DNA of 64,000 nucleotides from Acholeplasmatales bacterium (lineage in GTDB: Bacteria > Bacillota_I > Bacilli_A > Izemoplasmatales > Izemoplasmataceae), in contig RECF01000078.1 in NCBI GenBank assembly GCA_007694145.1, forward strand, positions 1 to 64,000. Direction: 5' to 3'. Below the pieces are notes generated by a model. The model did no database searches. It worked only from the letters and a program-made list of their open reading frames with translations, and was not told the DNA's origin. Below are positions 51,858 to 61,389 of this stretch, one piece after another. Every line of letters starts with the position of its first letter. Position 1 is the stretch's first letter. Both the position numbers and the translations under genes were made by a program.

Positions 51858-54584
51858 ATGAAAGACTACAAAGAGACATTGCTGATGCCTAAGACAGAGT
51901 TTCCTATGCGGGGCAATCTTGGCAAAAATGAACCGACGTGGCAAGAAAAATGGGCAGCAGAGGCTGTCTATGAAGCCCGTTTGACTAAAAATGAGGGCAA
52001 CCCGACCTACACGTTGCATGATGGACCGCCTTATGCAAACGGCGATATTCATATCGGCCATGCCCTAAACAAGGTGCTCAAAGATATTATCGTCCGGGAA
52101 AGAAACATGCGCGGTCGCTACGCCCGGTATGTACCTGGCTGGGATACACATGGCTTACCCATTGAATCGGCGCTGACGAACAAGGAAAAAGTCGATCGCA
52201 AGAAACTCACGCTGGCGGAGTTTCGGGAAAAATGTGCCGATTACGCAATGCGTCAAATCGAGATCCAGAGAACGCAGTTCAAACGACTGGGCGTACTGGG
52301 TGAATGGGACAAGCCGTATGTGACCCTCGACAAGAACTATGAAGCGAGTCAGTTGCGTATCTTTGCAAAAATGGTCGAGAAAGGTCTGATCTTCAAAGGT
52401 CTGAAACCTGTCTTTTGGTCGCCCTCTAGTGAGACGGCGCTTGCGGAAGCTGAAATCGAGTATCAGGACAAAAAGTCACCATCTGTCTATGTGGCGCTTG
52501 AGGCGGTTGAGCGCGGTCCGTTTACGCAAGCATTCGCTTTTTTGATCTGGACGACGACACCTTGGACCATTCCGGCAAACTTGGCGGTTGCCGTCAATGA
52601 AGGTTTGGACTATGTACTCGTACGCGTCGATGGCAAGCATTATGTATTCGCGCAGGCATTGCTCGATACATTGAAGGACATCCTCGCCTTTACCGAGGTT
52701 GACATCATCAGTCAAGTCAAGGGTAGCGAACTGCTCGGATGTACATACAAACATCCGCTCTATGATAGAATCAGTCCGATTTTACCGGGACATCACGTGA
52801 CGACGGAATCAGGTACGGGTCTGGTGCATATCGCACCTGGACATGGTGAAGACGATTTCATCATCGGTCAAAGTCACGGTCTTGAAACCTTGTGCCCTGT
52901 CAATGCAACCGGCCATATGACCGCTGAAAGCGGCCCTTATGAAGGACTGTTTATTGAAGATTGTTCCAAAGCGGTCGTGCAAGACCTTGATCGACTCGGC
53001 GCCTTGCTCAAGATGACCTGGGTCACCCATAGTTATCCCCACGACTGGCGGACGAAACAGCCGGTTATTTTCAGGGCGACCGACCAGTGGTTTGCCTCGA
53101 TTGAATCATTGAAGCAAGACTTGCTTGCGGCCGTACACGCCATTGAATGGACGCCTAAATGGGGTGCGCAGCGGATGGAAAACATGATCAAGGACCGAGC
53201 CGCGTGGTGCATCAGTCGCCAGCGTGCTTGGGGCGTGCCGATTCCAGTCTTCTACCACGAAGACGGCAGCCCGATTCTTGATAGCGAAATCATCGAACAT
53301 GTTGCGGATCTTTTCGCTGAGCACGGTTCAAACATCTGGTTTACTTGGCCGGTGGAAGATCTGTTACCTTCGGGCTATGCCGATGTTGTACGCAGTCCTC
53401 AAAGTGCCTTCCGCAAAGAGACGGACATTCTCGATGTCTGGTTTGACTCGGGGACGTCGCATCTTGGCGGGATGGTCGACTTCAATCTGCCCTATCCAGC
53501 CGATTTATATCTTGAAGGTTCTGATCAATACCGCGGTTGGTTCAACTCGAGTCTTTCAACCGGCATTGCGGCAAACGGAAAGTCCCCTTACTTGCAATGT
53601 GTCACCCATGGTTTCGTACTGGATGGCGAGGGTCGGAAGATGAGCAAATCGCTTGGCAACGTGGTCGACCCCATCAAAGTCATGGATCAACTGGGTGCTG
53701 ATATTTTACGTCTTTGGGTGGCCAGTGTTGACTATCAAAGTGATGTGCGTATCAGTCAGGATATGATGAAACAAGTCAGCGAACACTACCGGAAAATCCG
53801 CAACACGTTCCGTTTCATGCTTGGGGCGCTCGATGGTTTCAACCCCAACTTGCACACAGTCAAGACGGAGGATATGCCGGAAATCGATCGGTACATGATG
53901 CAGAAGTTGCATCATTTGATCCGCAAAATCGATCTAGCCTATGCGGCCTATCAATTTGATGACGTCACCCGGCTTGTCACGCAGTTTGTCACCCGGGAGC
54001 TCAGCGCATTTTATCTCGATTACACGAAAGATATTTTATATATCGAACGCGCAGCGGATCCGCAACGTTTAAGTGTTCAAACCGTCATTTACGAAGCACT
54101 GACAGCATTGCTTAAGTTGATGACACCCATTATTCCGCATACGACAGAAGAGGCCTATGCGTATTTGCCAGGCCGCACTGAAAGCAGTGTCTATCTTGAA
54201 AACATGCCTGAATCTAAACTGCCGATTGACACTGAACTTCTTGCCCGTTATGACGCATTCATGCACTTGCGTGATCATGTTCTCAAGGCGCTAGAAGAAG
54301 CGCGAAATGAAAAAGTTATCGGTAAAAGCTTACAAGCACATGTGGTGCTTTATCCGGATGCTCCGACACGAAAAGTGCTTGATGAGATCCGCAATTTGGA
54401 CAAATTGTGTATCGTCAGTGCCCTAACCATTCAAGATACCGGGACGGGACAATACACATTCCCAGGCGTGTCGATTGATATCTTGCGTGCCGAAGGTGAA
54501 ACGTGTGCACGCTGCTGGCATGTTCGCGAGGTGGATGAAGCCTCTTTATGTGACCGTTGCCGTGACGTGATTGAAGGCCGGTAG
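51858..54584 (+). CDS. ileS: isoleucyl-tRNA synthetase
   Basis: The 908-residue class I synthetase charges tRNA-Ile and edits valine. HIGH is at residues 65-68 and KMSKS near 595, with the editing domain between. A C-terminal zinc site CARCW and CDRC lies near residues 883-903. Full length for the bacterial type. AAGGAGG precedes the ATG. Regulated by the T-box upstream. Confidence 0.98.
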   Translation: MKDYKETLLMPKTEFPMRGNLGKNEPTWQEKWAAEAVYEARLTKNEGNPTYTLHDGPPYANGDIHIGHALNKVLKDIIVRERNMRGRYARYVPGWDTHGLPIESALTNKEKVDRKKLTLAEFREKCADYAMRQIEIQRTQFKRLGVLGEWDKPYVTLDKNYEASQLRIFAKMVEKGLIFKGLKPVFWSPSSETALAEAEIEYQDKKSPSVYVALEAVERGPFTQAFAFLIWTTTPWTIPANLAVAVNEGLDYVLVRVDGKHYVFAQALLDTLKDILAFTEVDIISQVKGSELLGCTYKHPLYDRISPILPGHHVTTESGTGLVHIAPGHGEDDFIIGQSHGLETLCPVNATGHMTAESGPYEGLFIEDCSKAVVQDLDRLGALLKMTWVTHSYPHDWRTKQPVIFRATDQWFASIESLKQDLLAAVHAIEWTPKWGAQRMENMIKDRAAWCISRQRAWGVPIPVFYHEDGSPILDSEIIEHVADLFAEHGSNIWFTWPVEDLLPSGYADVVRSPQSAFRKETDILDVWFDSGTSHLGGMVDFNLPYPADLYLEGSDQYRGWFNSSLSTGIAANGKSPYLQCVTHGFVLDGEGRKMSKSLGNVVDPIKVMDQLGADILRLWVASVDYQSDVRISQDMMKQVSEHYRKIRNTFRFMLGALDGFNPNLHTVKTEDMPEIDRYMMQKLHHLIRKIDLAYAAYQFDDVTRLVTQFVTRELSAFYLDYTKDILYIERAADPQRLSVQTVIYEALTALLKLMTPIIPHTTEEAYAYLPGRTESSVYLENMPESKLPIDTELLARYDAFMHLRDHVLKALEEARNEKVIGKSLQAHVVLYPDAPTRKVLDEIRNLDKLCIVSALTIQDTGTGQYTFPGVSIDILRAEGETCARCWHVREVDEASLCDRCRDVIEGR

Positions 54585-54587
54585 ACA

Positions 54588-54616
54588 TTGCATTCGCTTG
54601 CGCTATCGGGTACAAT
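54588..54616 (+). promoter_or_regulatory. promoter of deoC-deoD
   Basis: TTGCAT at 54588-54593 and TACAAT at 54611-54616 with a 17-base spacer. Confidence 0.7.
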
Positions 54617-54661
54617 GGTAGTTGAACCATTGAGGAAACCACAAATATTAAGGAGGCCCTT

Positions 54662-55324
54662 ATGGCGTTAATCAACCAAATGATTGATCACACATTTCTC
54701 AAGCCCTTCGGGACAAAAGAAGACATCGACACCTTGCTCGATGAAGCGTTGACGTACCAGTTTAAAAGCGTCTGTGTTCATCCGACCTGGGTGACCTATG
54801 CAGCGGAGAGTCTGAAAAAATCTGAGGTGCTTGTCTGTACGGTCATCGGCTTCCCTCTTGGGGCCTCGACAACACGGACTAAAGTGTTTGAAACAGAAGA
54901 TGCCCTGCGTAACGGTGCCGATGAAATCGACATGGTGCTCAATGTAGGCTGGGTGCTTGAGGGTCACTATGACAAGGTTGAAGAGGAGATACAGCGGATC
55001 AAGGAAGTGTGCGGTCTAAAAGTATTGAAAGTCATCCTTGAAACGTGTTATCTCGATGCAGAGCAAATTGCCCGAGCTACCGAAGCAGCGGTCAAAGCCG
55101 GGGCGGATTTTGTGAAAACCAGCACGGGCTTTGGGACAGGCGGTGCCACACTTGAAGCGGTGACCATCATGGTCAAACATGCACAAGGTCGCGGTGTCAA
55201 GGCCAGCGGTGGTGTGAAAACGGCAGAGGATGTTCAAAAAATGGTCGATTTAGGCGCAACGCGAATTGGGACTTCAAGCGGTGTATCCCTTGTACAAGGG
55301 AAAACCGCCCAGACCGATTATTAA
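54662..55324 (+). CDS. deoC: deoxyribose-phosphate aldolase
   Basis: DeoC splits deoxyribose 5-phosphate into glyceraldehyde 3-phosphate and acetaldehyde. The 220-residue TIM-barrel protein has the Schiff-base lysine K152 in VKTSTGFG and a second K123 in VLKVILET. AAGGAGG precedes the ATG. It is followed by deoD after 13 bases. deoB, the enzyme supplying its substrate, is at 34.4 kb. Confidence 0.97.
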   Translation: MALINQMIDHTFLKPFGTKEDIDTLLDEALTYQFKSVCVHPTWVTYAAESLKKSEVLVCTVIGFPLGASTTRTKVFETEDALRNGADEIDMVLNVGWVLEGHYDKVEEEIQRIKEVCGLKVLKVILETCYLDAEQIARATEAAVKAGADFVKTSTGFGTGGATLEAVTIMVKHAQGRGVKASGGVKTAEDVQKMVDLGATRIGTSSGVSLVQGKTAQTDY

Positions 55325-55337
55325 AGGAGAGATGCTC

Positions 55338-56054
55338 ATGTCAATTCCAACCCCTCATATTGCCGCACATGATGCGGCGGACATCGCCAAACTCGTTTTG
55401 ATGCCGGGCGACCCACTGCGCGCGAAGACCATCGCCGATACGTATCTTGACAATGTCAAGCAGTTCAATACCGTACGAAACATGTTCGGTTATACAGGCA
55501 CGTACAAGGGGCGTCCAATTTCGGTGATGGGCAGCGGAATGGGTATGCCCTCTATTGGCATTTATTCTTATGAGTTGTTCAAGTTTTATGGCGTCGAGGC
55601 CATTGTGCGCATCGGTTCATGCGGTGCGTACGATCCGAAACTGAAACTTTACGACGTCTTACTCGCTGTCAGTGCCTACAGCGAGTCATCGTATGCCCGC
55701 ACCCAATCCGGCGATTACGATGATGCTTACACCTATCCAAGCACCGTACTCAACCAGCAAATTGAAGCCGGTGCCAAAGCATTGGGTATCCCACTGACCA
55801 AGGGCGTCATTCACTCAAGTGACGTGTTCTACCGGGAACACTTTGATGATTACAAGACAATTCACCGTGAGCATAATGCCATTGCCGTTGAGATGGAGGC
55901 GTTTGCACTCTTTCACAATGCCCGGGTGACCGGCAAGCAGGCCGCGTGTCTGCTTACGGTATCCGATTCTTTGGTTACCCATGAAGCCACCACGGCCGAA
56001 GAACGGCAAAATGCGTTTACTAAAATGATGGAAATCGCCTTATCACTTACATAA
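55338..56054 (+). CDS. deoD: purine nucleoside phosphorylase DeoD-type
   Basis: The 238-residue enzyme cleaves purine (deoxy)nucleosides with phosphate to the base and sugar 1-phosphate. Key marks are MPGDPLRAK near residue 25, GSGMGMPS, the VEMEAFALF segment, and the SDSLVTHE end where the usual SDH is replaced. AAAGGAGAG precedes ATG 55338. Together with DeoB and DeoC it completes nucleoside catabolism. Confidence 0.95.
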   Translation: MSIPTPHIAAHDAADIAKLVLMPGDPLRAKTIADTYLDNVKQFNTVRNMFGYTGTYKGRPISVMGSGMGMPSIGIYSYELFKFYGVEAIVRIGSCGAYDPKLKLYDVLLAVSAYSESSYARTQSGDYDDAYTYPSTVLNQQIEAGAKALGIPLTKGVIHSSDVFYREHFDDYKTIHREHNAIAVEMEAFALFHNARVTGKQAACLLTVSDSLVTHEATTAEERQNAFTKMMEIALSLT

Positions 56055-56059
56055 ACTTG

Positions 56060-56083
56060 AAAAGTGCTTCGGCACTTTTTTTG
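56060..56083 (+). terminator. intrinsic terminator of deoCD
   Basis: AAGTGC and GCACTT pair around a TTCG tetraloop, followed by seven T. The T run abuts the ribosome binding site of the next gene. Confidence 0.85.
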
Positions 56084-56091
56084 GAGGGCCT

Positions 56092-57351
56092 ATGGACTTA
56101 ACCGTTAAACAGCATGAACAGACATTGTACCACTATGTGCGGACTGAACAGTTCAAAGCACGCATTTTGAACGTGCGTTTCATGGCCGATCTAGACTGCA
56201 TCGACCCAACCACGCGCGGACTCATGTCGGCGATGCTGCGGGCGAAAAACAAAGTCTATCCAACCCGCCGCAAGTTGCGACAGCAGTTAGAGACGATGTA
56301 TGATACGGTGTATTCTGCCAGCGTGTCGCGTTTTGGGACCAAACATGTCGTCGATATGACGCTCATCATGATTGATGAACGGTTTACACTCGAAGGGACG
56401 CTGCTTGAAGAAGGGGTGCGCTTTTTGCGTGATGCGCTTAGGCAACCTTTGTTTGAATCGACGACGCTTGAAGAAGAAAAGCAGTTTCTCATCGACTATT
56501 TCAAAGCCGAATACGCCAGCAAGAGTCGTTATGCTCAAAAAAGGTTTCAACACCACCTGATGCAACAGCACCCTTATCGAGGCCACGCCTATGGCACCAT
56601 TGAAGCGGTGGCTGGTGTCACGCTTGAAGCCATTGAAGACGCCTATAAAACCATGTTACAAGAAGATAGCGTCTACGTGTCTTATCTCGGACCTGAAGAC
56701 CCTAAAGAGGTCCATGAACAGCTTACGCAGGCGTTGTCATTGACAAGCGGGCAGGCAAAGACGCCTATTTTGTATCGACATGCCTTCACCCCGATGGCAT
56801 CGATGAAGGAAGCCCATCCCGTGACACAACAGCGTTGGTTCACTGCCTTAAAAAGCGACATCTACTTTCAAGATGATGATTATTATGCGATGCTGGTCAC
56901 GAATACGTTGCTTGGTGAGGGTGGTGATTCCTTGCTTTTCAAAACGGTTCGCGATGACCATGCTTTGGCCTATTATGTTGGCTCAAGTTACTCGCCTTTC
57001 ACCGGATTAGTCAGCATCACCAGCGGGATGGATGCCCGCAATATCCCCAAAGTCAAGGAACTTGTCGCGAGGATCATCGAAGACATCCAAAATGGTCGGT
57101 TCAGCGATGAGGACCTAATGCTAGCGAAAACGTATCTAACAGGTCACTACAAGAAAAGTTACGATGCACCAGGGGCCCTGATTGCTAGAGCCCTCAATGC
57201 CTCACTCTTCAACTTGCCTTTCACGGAAAATCGCTTCCTCAAGGCAATCACAGCGGTCAAGCGCGAAGCCGTCATACGGATCGCGAGTCGACTCATACCC
57301 GTTTTTGATTTCGAGTTTGGAGGTGCATCCGGTGACGACTCAATATTATAA
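56092..57351 (+). CDS. M16-like peptidase, inactive partner
   Basis: A 419-residue protein of the insulinase (M16) fold, of the YfmF type. The region that should hold the HxxEH zinc motif lacks it, so this subunit is probably catalytically dead. It has two M16 repeats. GGAGGG precedes the ATG. The next gene encodes an active partner and overlaps by 20 bases, as in the heterodimeric M16B pairs of Bacillota. Confidence 0.85.
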   Translation: MDLTVKQHEQTLYHYVRTEQFKARILNVRFMADLDCIDPTTRGLMSAMLRAKNKVYPTRRKLRQQLETMYDTVYSASVSRFGTKHVVDMTLIMIDERFTLEGTLLEEGVRFLRDALRQPLFESTTLEEEKQFLIDYFKAEYASKSRYAQKRFQHHLMQQHPYRGHAYGTIEAVAGVTLEAIEDAYKTMLQEDSVYVSYLGPEDPKEVHEQLTQALSLTSGQAKTPILYRHAFTPMASMKEAHPVTQQRWFTALKSDIYFQDDDYYAMLVTNTLLGEGGDSLLFKTVRDDHALAYYVGSSYSPFTGLVSITSGMDARNIPKVKELVARIIEDIQNGRFSDEDLMLAKTYLTGHYKKSYDAPGALIARALNASLFNLPFTENRFLKAITAVKREAVIRIASRLIPVFDFEFGGASGDDSIL

Positions 57352-58639
57352 GCAATACGGTGAGACCGTACATCGTCTCACCTTACAGGGCCGCTTGCCT
57401 GTGACGTTCATCGAAAAACCTGGCTACCACAAGGTTTATGTGACCTTGACAGCACCGCTTGGTGCGGTTCACCGTCACTATCTCGATGCATCCGCAGCAC
57501 GCAAAGAAGTCCCAGCTGGCATCGCTCATTTTCTCGAACATAAGATTTTCGAGCAAGTAGGCGAAGATATTTCCCGTCATTTTGCCCTCCATGAAGCGCA
57601 AGTGAATGCCTATACGGAGCATCACCGAACAACCTATTTGTTCAGTGCCACGAATCATGTACTTGACAATACGGTCCGGTTGCTCGAGATGTTTTTTTAC
57701 CCGCGTTTCACACCTGAAGGTGTCGAAAAGGAAAAAAACATCATTATTGAAGAGTTGAACATGCATCTTGACAACCCCCATTACCAGCAGTATTATCAGC
57801 TGCTCAAGCATATGTTTCACGATCATCCTGTCACTGTGGACATTCTCGGCACCAAAGAGAGCATCCAGGCCATTAGTTACGAAGCTTTGTCAAACGTGCA
57901 TCGTGCATATTATCAACCGGAAAAGTGCCACTTGACGCTTGTGGGCGATCCTCAACATCTCAAAGTACTTGAAGCCTTAGAAGCCCATGTCACCTTGCCT
58001 ACAGGTCAAGGCACAGATGTTCAGGACTTCAGTCATGCTGAAGCAACGTGTGTGGCATCCAGCGGCAACGTACTGGAAGCGGATGTCCTAATGCCAAGTG
58101 TCATGTTCGGGATCAAACGTATGCAAGAAGGCCGCCTGGAAAAAGAAGAAAAACTGCGCCATCAAATTGCCACCACACTCTTTTTTGATTTGGTGTTTGG
58201 TCAAAGCGGCCCTTATTATGAAGCGTGGCTGGATGCGGGGCTCATCAATGACGCCTATGACTATGAAGTATCATTTGAACCTTCCTACGGTATGGTGTTC
58301 ATCTATGCCGAAACCGATAAGCCAAAAGCGTTTGTTCAAACATTACATGAAACCATGTCGACCCTCGCAACCACCGCACCGATTGAAGAGGACGACTTCA
58401 AGCGTGTCAAACGGCAAATGCTTGGCAACTTTGTTCGGTCACTGGATGCGCTTGAGCATCTCGCGCATGAGTCGGCACGCCTTGCCCTGCAAGGTGTTTC
58501 GGTCTACGATCTCCTCGAAGTCGCTCAAACCGTCTCCCTCGCTGCGGTTCGGGATGTTGCCAAAACATTGGCGGCGGACACCTTGTCTTCAGTAACGATG
58601 CTACCAATACCCACAAATAAAGCGCCTGACAGCGAATAA
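57332..58639 (+). CDS. M16 zinc metallopeptidase, active partner
   Basis: The 435-residue YfmH-type protein has the inverted zinc motif HFLEH in GIAHFLEHKIFE near residue 70. Two such subunits usually form one chamber with the inactive partner and degrade peptides. The start is a GTG with GGAGG eight bases before it, inside the end of the preceding gene. It runs up to the convergent hydrolase gene with four bases between. Confidence 0.9.
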   Translation: MTTQYYKQYGETVHRLTLQGRLPVTFIEKPGYHKVYVTLTAPLGAVHRHYLDASAARKEVPAGIAHFLEHKIFEQVGEDISRHFALHEAQVNAYTEHHRTTYLFSATNHVLDNTVRLLEMFFYPRFTPEGVEKEKNIIIEELNMHLDNPHYQQYYQLLKHMFHDHPVTVDILGTKESIQAISYEALSNVHRAYYQPEKCHLTLVGDPQHLKVLEALEAHVTLPTGQGTDVQDFSHAEATCVASSGNVLEADVLMPSVMFGIKRMQEGRLEKEEKLRHQIATTLFFDLVFGQSGPYYEAWLDAGLINDAYDYEVSFEPSYGMVFIYAETDKPKAFVQTLHETMSTLATTAPIEEDDFKRVKRQMLGNFVRSLDALEHLAHESARLALQGVSVYDLLEVAQTVSLAAVRDVAKTLAADTLSSVTMLPIPTNKAPDSE

Positions 58640-58643
58640 GCCG

Positions 58644-59582
58644 TCAAGCGCTTTCTTCATCAATCCAAGCCTCAAGCATGTCCCGTATGTCACCGAAAAT
58701 GGTCTCCCTAACCGTTTCCTGAAGTATCTCATGGCGTAAGCCTTGATAACACCGGGATAGGATGCGTTGCTTGCAAAACGGTGCATATAAGGTCGACAAT
58801 GTGTCCACCCCTGCTCCAAAATCACACACTGGATCTTCATCACCGCACAAAATGGCCAGATGTCCCGTCACGCTATCGTGTTTCAAATGATGGACCTGTT
58901 GTGCCTTGAGCATCAATGACATCAGCACGATTTGCGATGTAATGGTAAAAGGCACACCGATTTCCGGGTCATTCTTAGCGAGGGTGCGTATGTCTTCATC
59001 GTGGGTTACCCACTCATCACGATGGGTGATTAACCCGCGCTTGACCATGGCTTTGTATGGTCGATCCTGCGTCAGTCTTGTCAAAAAACCTGAAACGTGG
59101 GTCGGTCCGAAAAATCGTCGCAGACCTTTAGCCACCTGACGAACGACACGCAGTTGCCAGGCGGAAAAGACGGAAGAACCGATCAACATCGTACCATCGG
59201 TCGCATCCGGTTGTTGATGCAAGACGCTACGCATCACAAAAGCGCCCATAGAGTGAGCAATGGCGAAAACCGGTCGGTGGGGAACCCAACCCCTTGCCCA
59301 GGCAAGGACCGTCAAGACATCCTCAATCAAGTCTTGTGCCTGGGCCGTATCGCCCATGTGTGTCGAGGTCTGATTGTTCAAGTTCTTACCATGGCCACGT
59401 TGGTCATAGGTTAAAACAGCAAAGCCAGAACGCGCTAAAAAAGATGCGAACTCACTATAGCGTCGTCCATGTTCTCCAGCACCGTGGATGATGAGAATCA
59501 CAGCTTTAGCAGGTGGACTTGGATCAAAGCAGTAAACCGGTACAGCGAAACCATCATGCAAGGTGACCCTTGTTTCACGCAT
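58644..59582 (-). CDS. alpha/beta hydrolase, monoacylglycerol lipase-like
   Basis: The 312-residue protein has the nucleophile S111 in AHSMGA, D250 in GDEDPV and H284 in GLRHEI, and an oxyanion HGAGEHG loop. This is the monoacylglycerol lipase/lysophospholipase pattern. No signal peptide. The start is inside the end of the PtsI-like gene (eight-base overlap) with AAAGGTGG before it, so the two are in one operon. The true substrate is not shown. Confidence 0.87.
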   Translation of the reverse strand: MRETRVTLHDGFAVPVYCFDPSPPAKAVILIIHGAGEHGRRYSEFASFLARSGFAVLTYDQRGHGKNLNNQTSTHMGDTAQAQDLIEDVLTVLAWARGWVPHRPVFAIAHSMGAFVMRSVLHQQPDATDGTMLIGSSVFSAWQLRVVRQVAKGLRRFFGPTHVSGFLTRLTQDRPYKAMVKRGLITHRDEWVTHDEDIRTLAKNDPEIGVPFTITSQIVLMSLMLKAQQVHHLKHDSVTGHLAILCGDEDPVCDFGAGVDTLSTLYAPFCKQRILSRCYQGLRHEILQETVRETIFGDIRDMLEAWIDEESA

Positions 59583-61245
59583 GTTCAGCAACCACCTTTC
59601 GCAACGCATCAAGCTTTATTTGACGCGGTGCACTTTCAGTCGATGCAAGCAGACGTGCGCGTAAATCCAAGGCATCGGAAGAACCGTTGAGACGGCTAAG
59701 GTGAGCACATAGCTTTTTATACACAGTCGGTGGCACACTCAAGGTGACTGTGCCAAGACCGCTAAGCAACCAAGCCGATAAAGGATCCGCAGCCATCTGG
59801 CCACAGATGGTCACGGGAATGGCGCGTTGATTGGCGGTGTCAATCACCTTTTTGATGAGCCCCAAAAAGCTGGAATCAAGAACATCATACAACGCTGAAA
59901 GCTGCGGGTCATAGCGATCGACTGCAAAGAAGTACTGATGAAGATCGTTGGTACCAATGGCCACGAAATCACACGCATCCGCATAGCGTTCAAAGGCCCA
60001 AGCAGCGGAGGGTACTTCGATGAGCGGCCCAAAGTTGACGTGTTTAGGTCGTGGTAAATTACGCGCTTGTCGCGTCTTTAGAAGTTTCTTAGCCATGGAG
60101 ACGCCCCAAGCATACTCTTCAGGTGTCCTTACCATGGGAAATTCAATATTGAGAATCTTGCCGCCCGCGGCTTCATACAAAGCATGCAACTGTGTGTTCA
60201 TGACCGAAGGGTGATCCCTTAACCACCGCAGTCCCCGCAACCCAAGTTGAGACGGTGGATTGGCTTGTTCGGTATGCGGGGCAGATTTATCCGCACCATA
60301 ATCAAATAAACGGACGATGATCGGGACGCCGAGTGCAAAAAAAGGTTGGTACGCAGCCACTTGACCCCCGCGTGTCACATCGTTGAGAAATTCTGTTCTA
60401 AACAAGCCGATAGCCGGTGCACCACTGGCCTTGAATGTTGTGATATCGTTGACACCCATGACGTTGACAGCCACGGTGCATGGCAAGTTGGCATGCCCAC
60501 TTTCAAGGCTTTCGATTGAGGGTCTTTTTTGATTATAGGTCGCACCGTCTTGACGGGCAACAGCTTTGCAAACACATCCTGTGTCACCATCGACATCGAC
60601 GTAACTGCCTGAGGGAAATGCCGTGTGAAGATGGGTGACTTGCATGATGACAGGTATGCCGAGTTGTTGTGAAACAATGGCGGTATGGCTGTTTAAACTG
60701 CCTTGTTCAAGCACGACAGCAACACAACGAGGCTGCATAAGATCTAGTAACACACCCGGGTGCAAGTCACTGGCCATCAAAACGGTGTTCTCATGAAAGA
60801 CCGGTGTTTTCTGGTTGAAGCCATGATAGTGCGTCAAGACACGCTGCAGCACATCTTTGATGTCTTGTGCCCGCTGTTTGAACTGTCCTTCTTCCATCTT
60901 CTCAAACCATGCAACAAAGGCAAGCATGGCGTCTGTATACGCTTCATCACCAGCTTTACCCTTTTCATAAATGGCTTGTTTTGCTTGCGCCATGACGTCT
61001 ATATCTTTAGCCATGGCAATCTGTGCCTGAAGGATGTCATTCGATACGGACGTGTCTGCATGAGCGAGCGTGTCAGATAATGCCTGCCACGCTACTTCGG
61101 CCTGCTTGATGGCATCATTCAGCCGTTCCCAATGCCAGTCGGGATTTTGAGGTATCGGCTTGGCGGTACCAACAGGTGCCGTTTCCACATACCAGTGCAC
61201 TTTGCCGGTCGCGCGCCCCGGATGGAGTGGTTTACCGTGCAACAT
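59575..61245 (-). CDS. PtsI-like phosphoenolpyruvate-protein phosphotransferase
   Basis: The 556-residue protein has the phosphorylated histidine H187 in GSLNSHTAI, the GLFRTEFL and GTNDLHQYFF segments of the PEP-binding barrel, and C in ICGQMAADP, where enzyme I normally has CGEMAGD. AGGGAGG lies before ATG 61245. There is no HPr or enzyme II nearby. It may be a normal enzyme I or a regulatory paralogue; its pairing with a lipase gene is unusual. Confidence 0.88.
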   Translation of the reverse strand: MLHGKPLHPGRATGKVHWYVETAPVGTAKPIPQNPDWHWERLNDAIKQAEVAWQALSDTLAHADTSVSNDILQAQIAMAKDIDVMAQAKQAIYEKGKAGDEAYTDAMLAFVAWFEKMEEGQFKQRAQDIKDVLQRVLTHYHGFNQKTPVFHENTVLMASDLHPGVLLDLMQPRCVAVVLEQGSLNSHTAIVSQQLGIPVIMQVTHLHTAFPSGSYVDVDGDTGCVCKAVARQDGATYNQKRPSIESLESGHANLPCTVAVNVMGVNDITTFKASGAPAIGLFRTEFLNDVTRGGQVAAYQPFFALGVPIIVRLFDYGADKSAPHTEQANPPSQLGLRGLRWLRDHPSVMNTQLHALYEAAGGKILNIEFPMVRTPEEYAWGVSMAKKLLKTRQARNLPRPKHVNFGPLIEVPSAAWAFERYADACDFVAIGTNDLHQYFFAVDRYDPQLSALYDVLDSSFLGLIKKVIDTANQRAIPVTICGQMAADPLSAWLLSGLGTVTLSVPPTVYKKLCAHLSRLNGSSDALDLRARLLASTESAPRQIKLDALRKVVAEHA

Positions 61246-61324
61246 AAGCAGAACCTCCCTGTACTTTCTGATAATCATTGTAGCATGACCGCCGGACAAA
61301 ATAAACGAATTTCCCTTAAACACA

Positions 61325-61352
61325 TTCACATTTAGAGGTCCATGTTGTATAA
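61325..61352 (+). promoter_or_regulatory. promoter of the DUF3137-LemA operon
   Basis: TTCACA at 61325-61330 and TATAAT at 61347-61352 with a 16-base spacer. It shows that the protein starts downstream. Confidence 0.7.
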
Positions 61353-61389
61353 TGATTTAGGTATCATGGACGTGAAAGGCGGTAAACAC

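Noticed and set aside
61342-61389. Longer N-terminus of the DUF3137 protein
   Set aside because: The region contains the -10 element TATAAT at 61347-61352, so it is promoter and leader.
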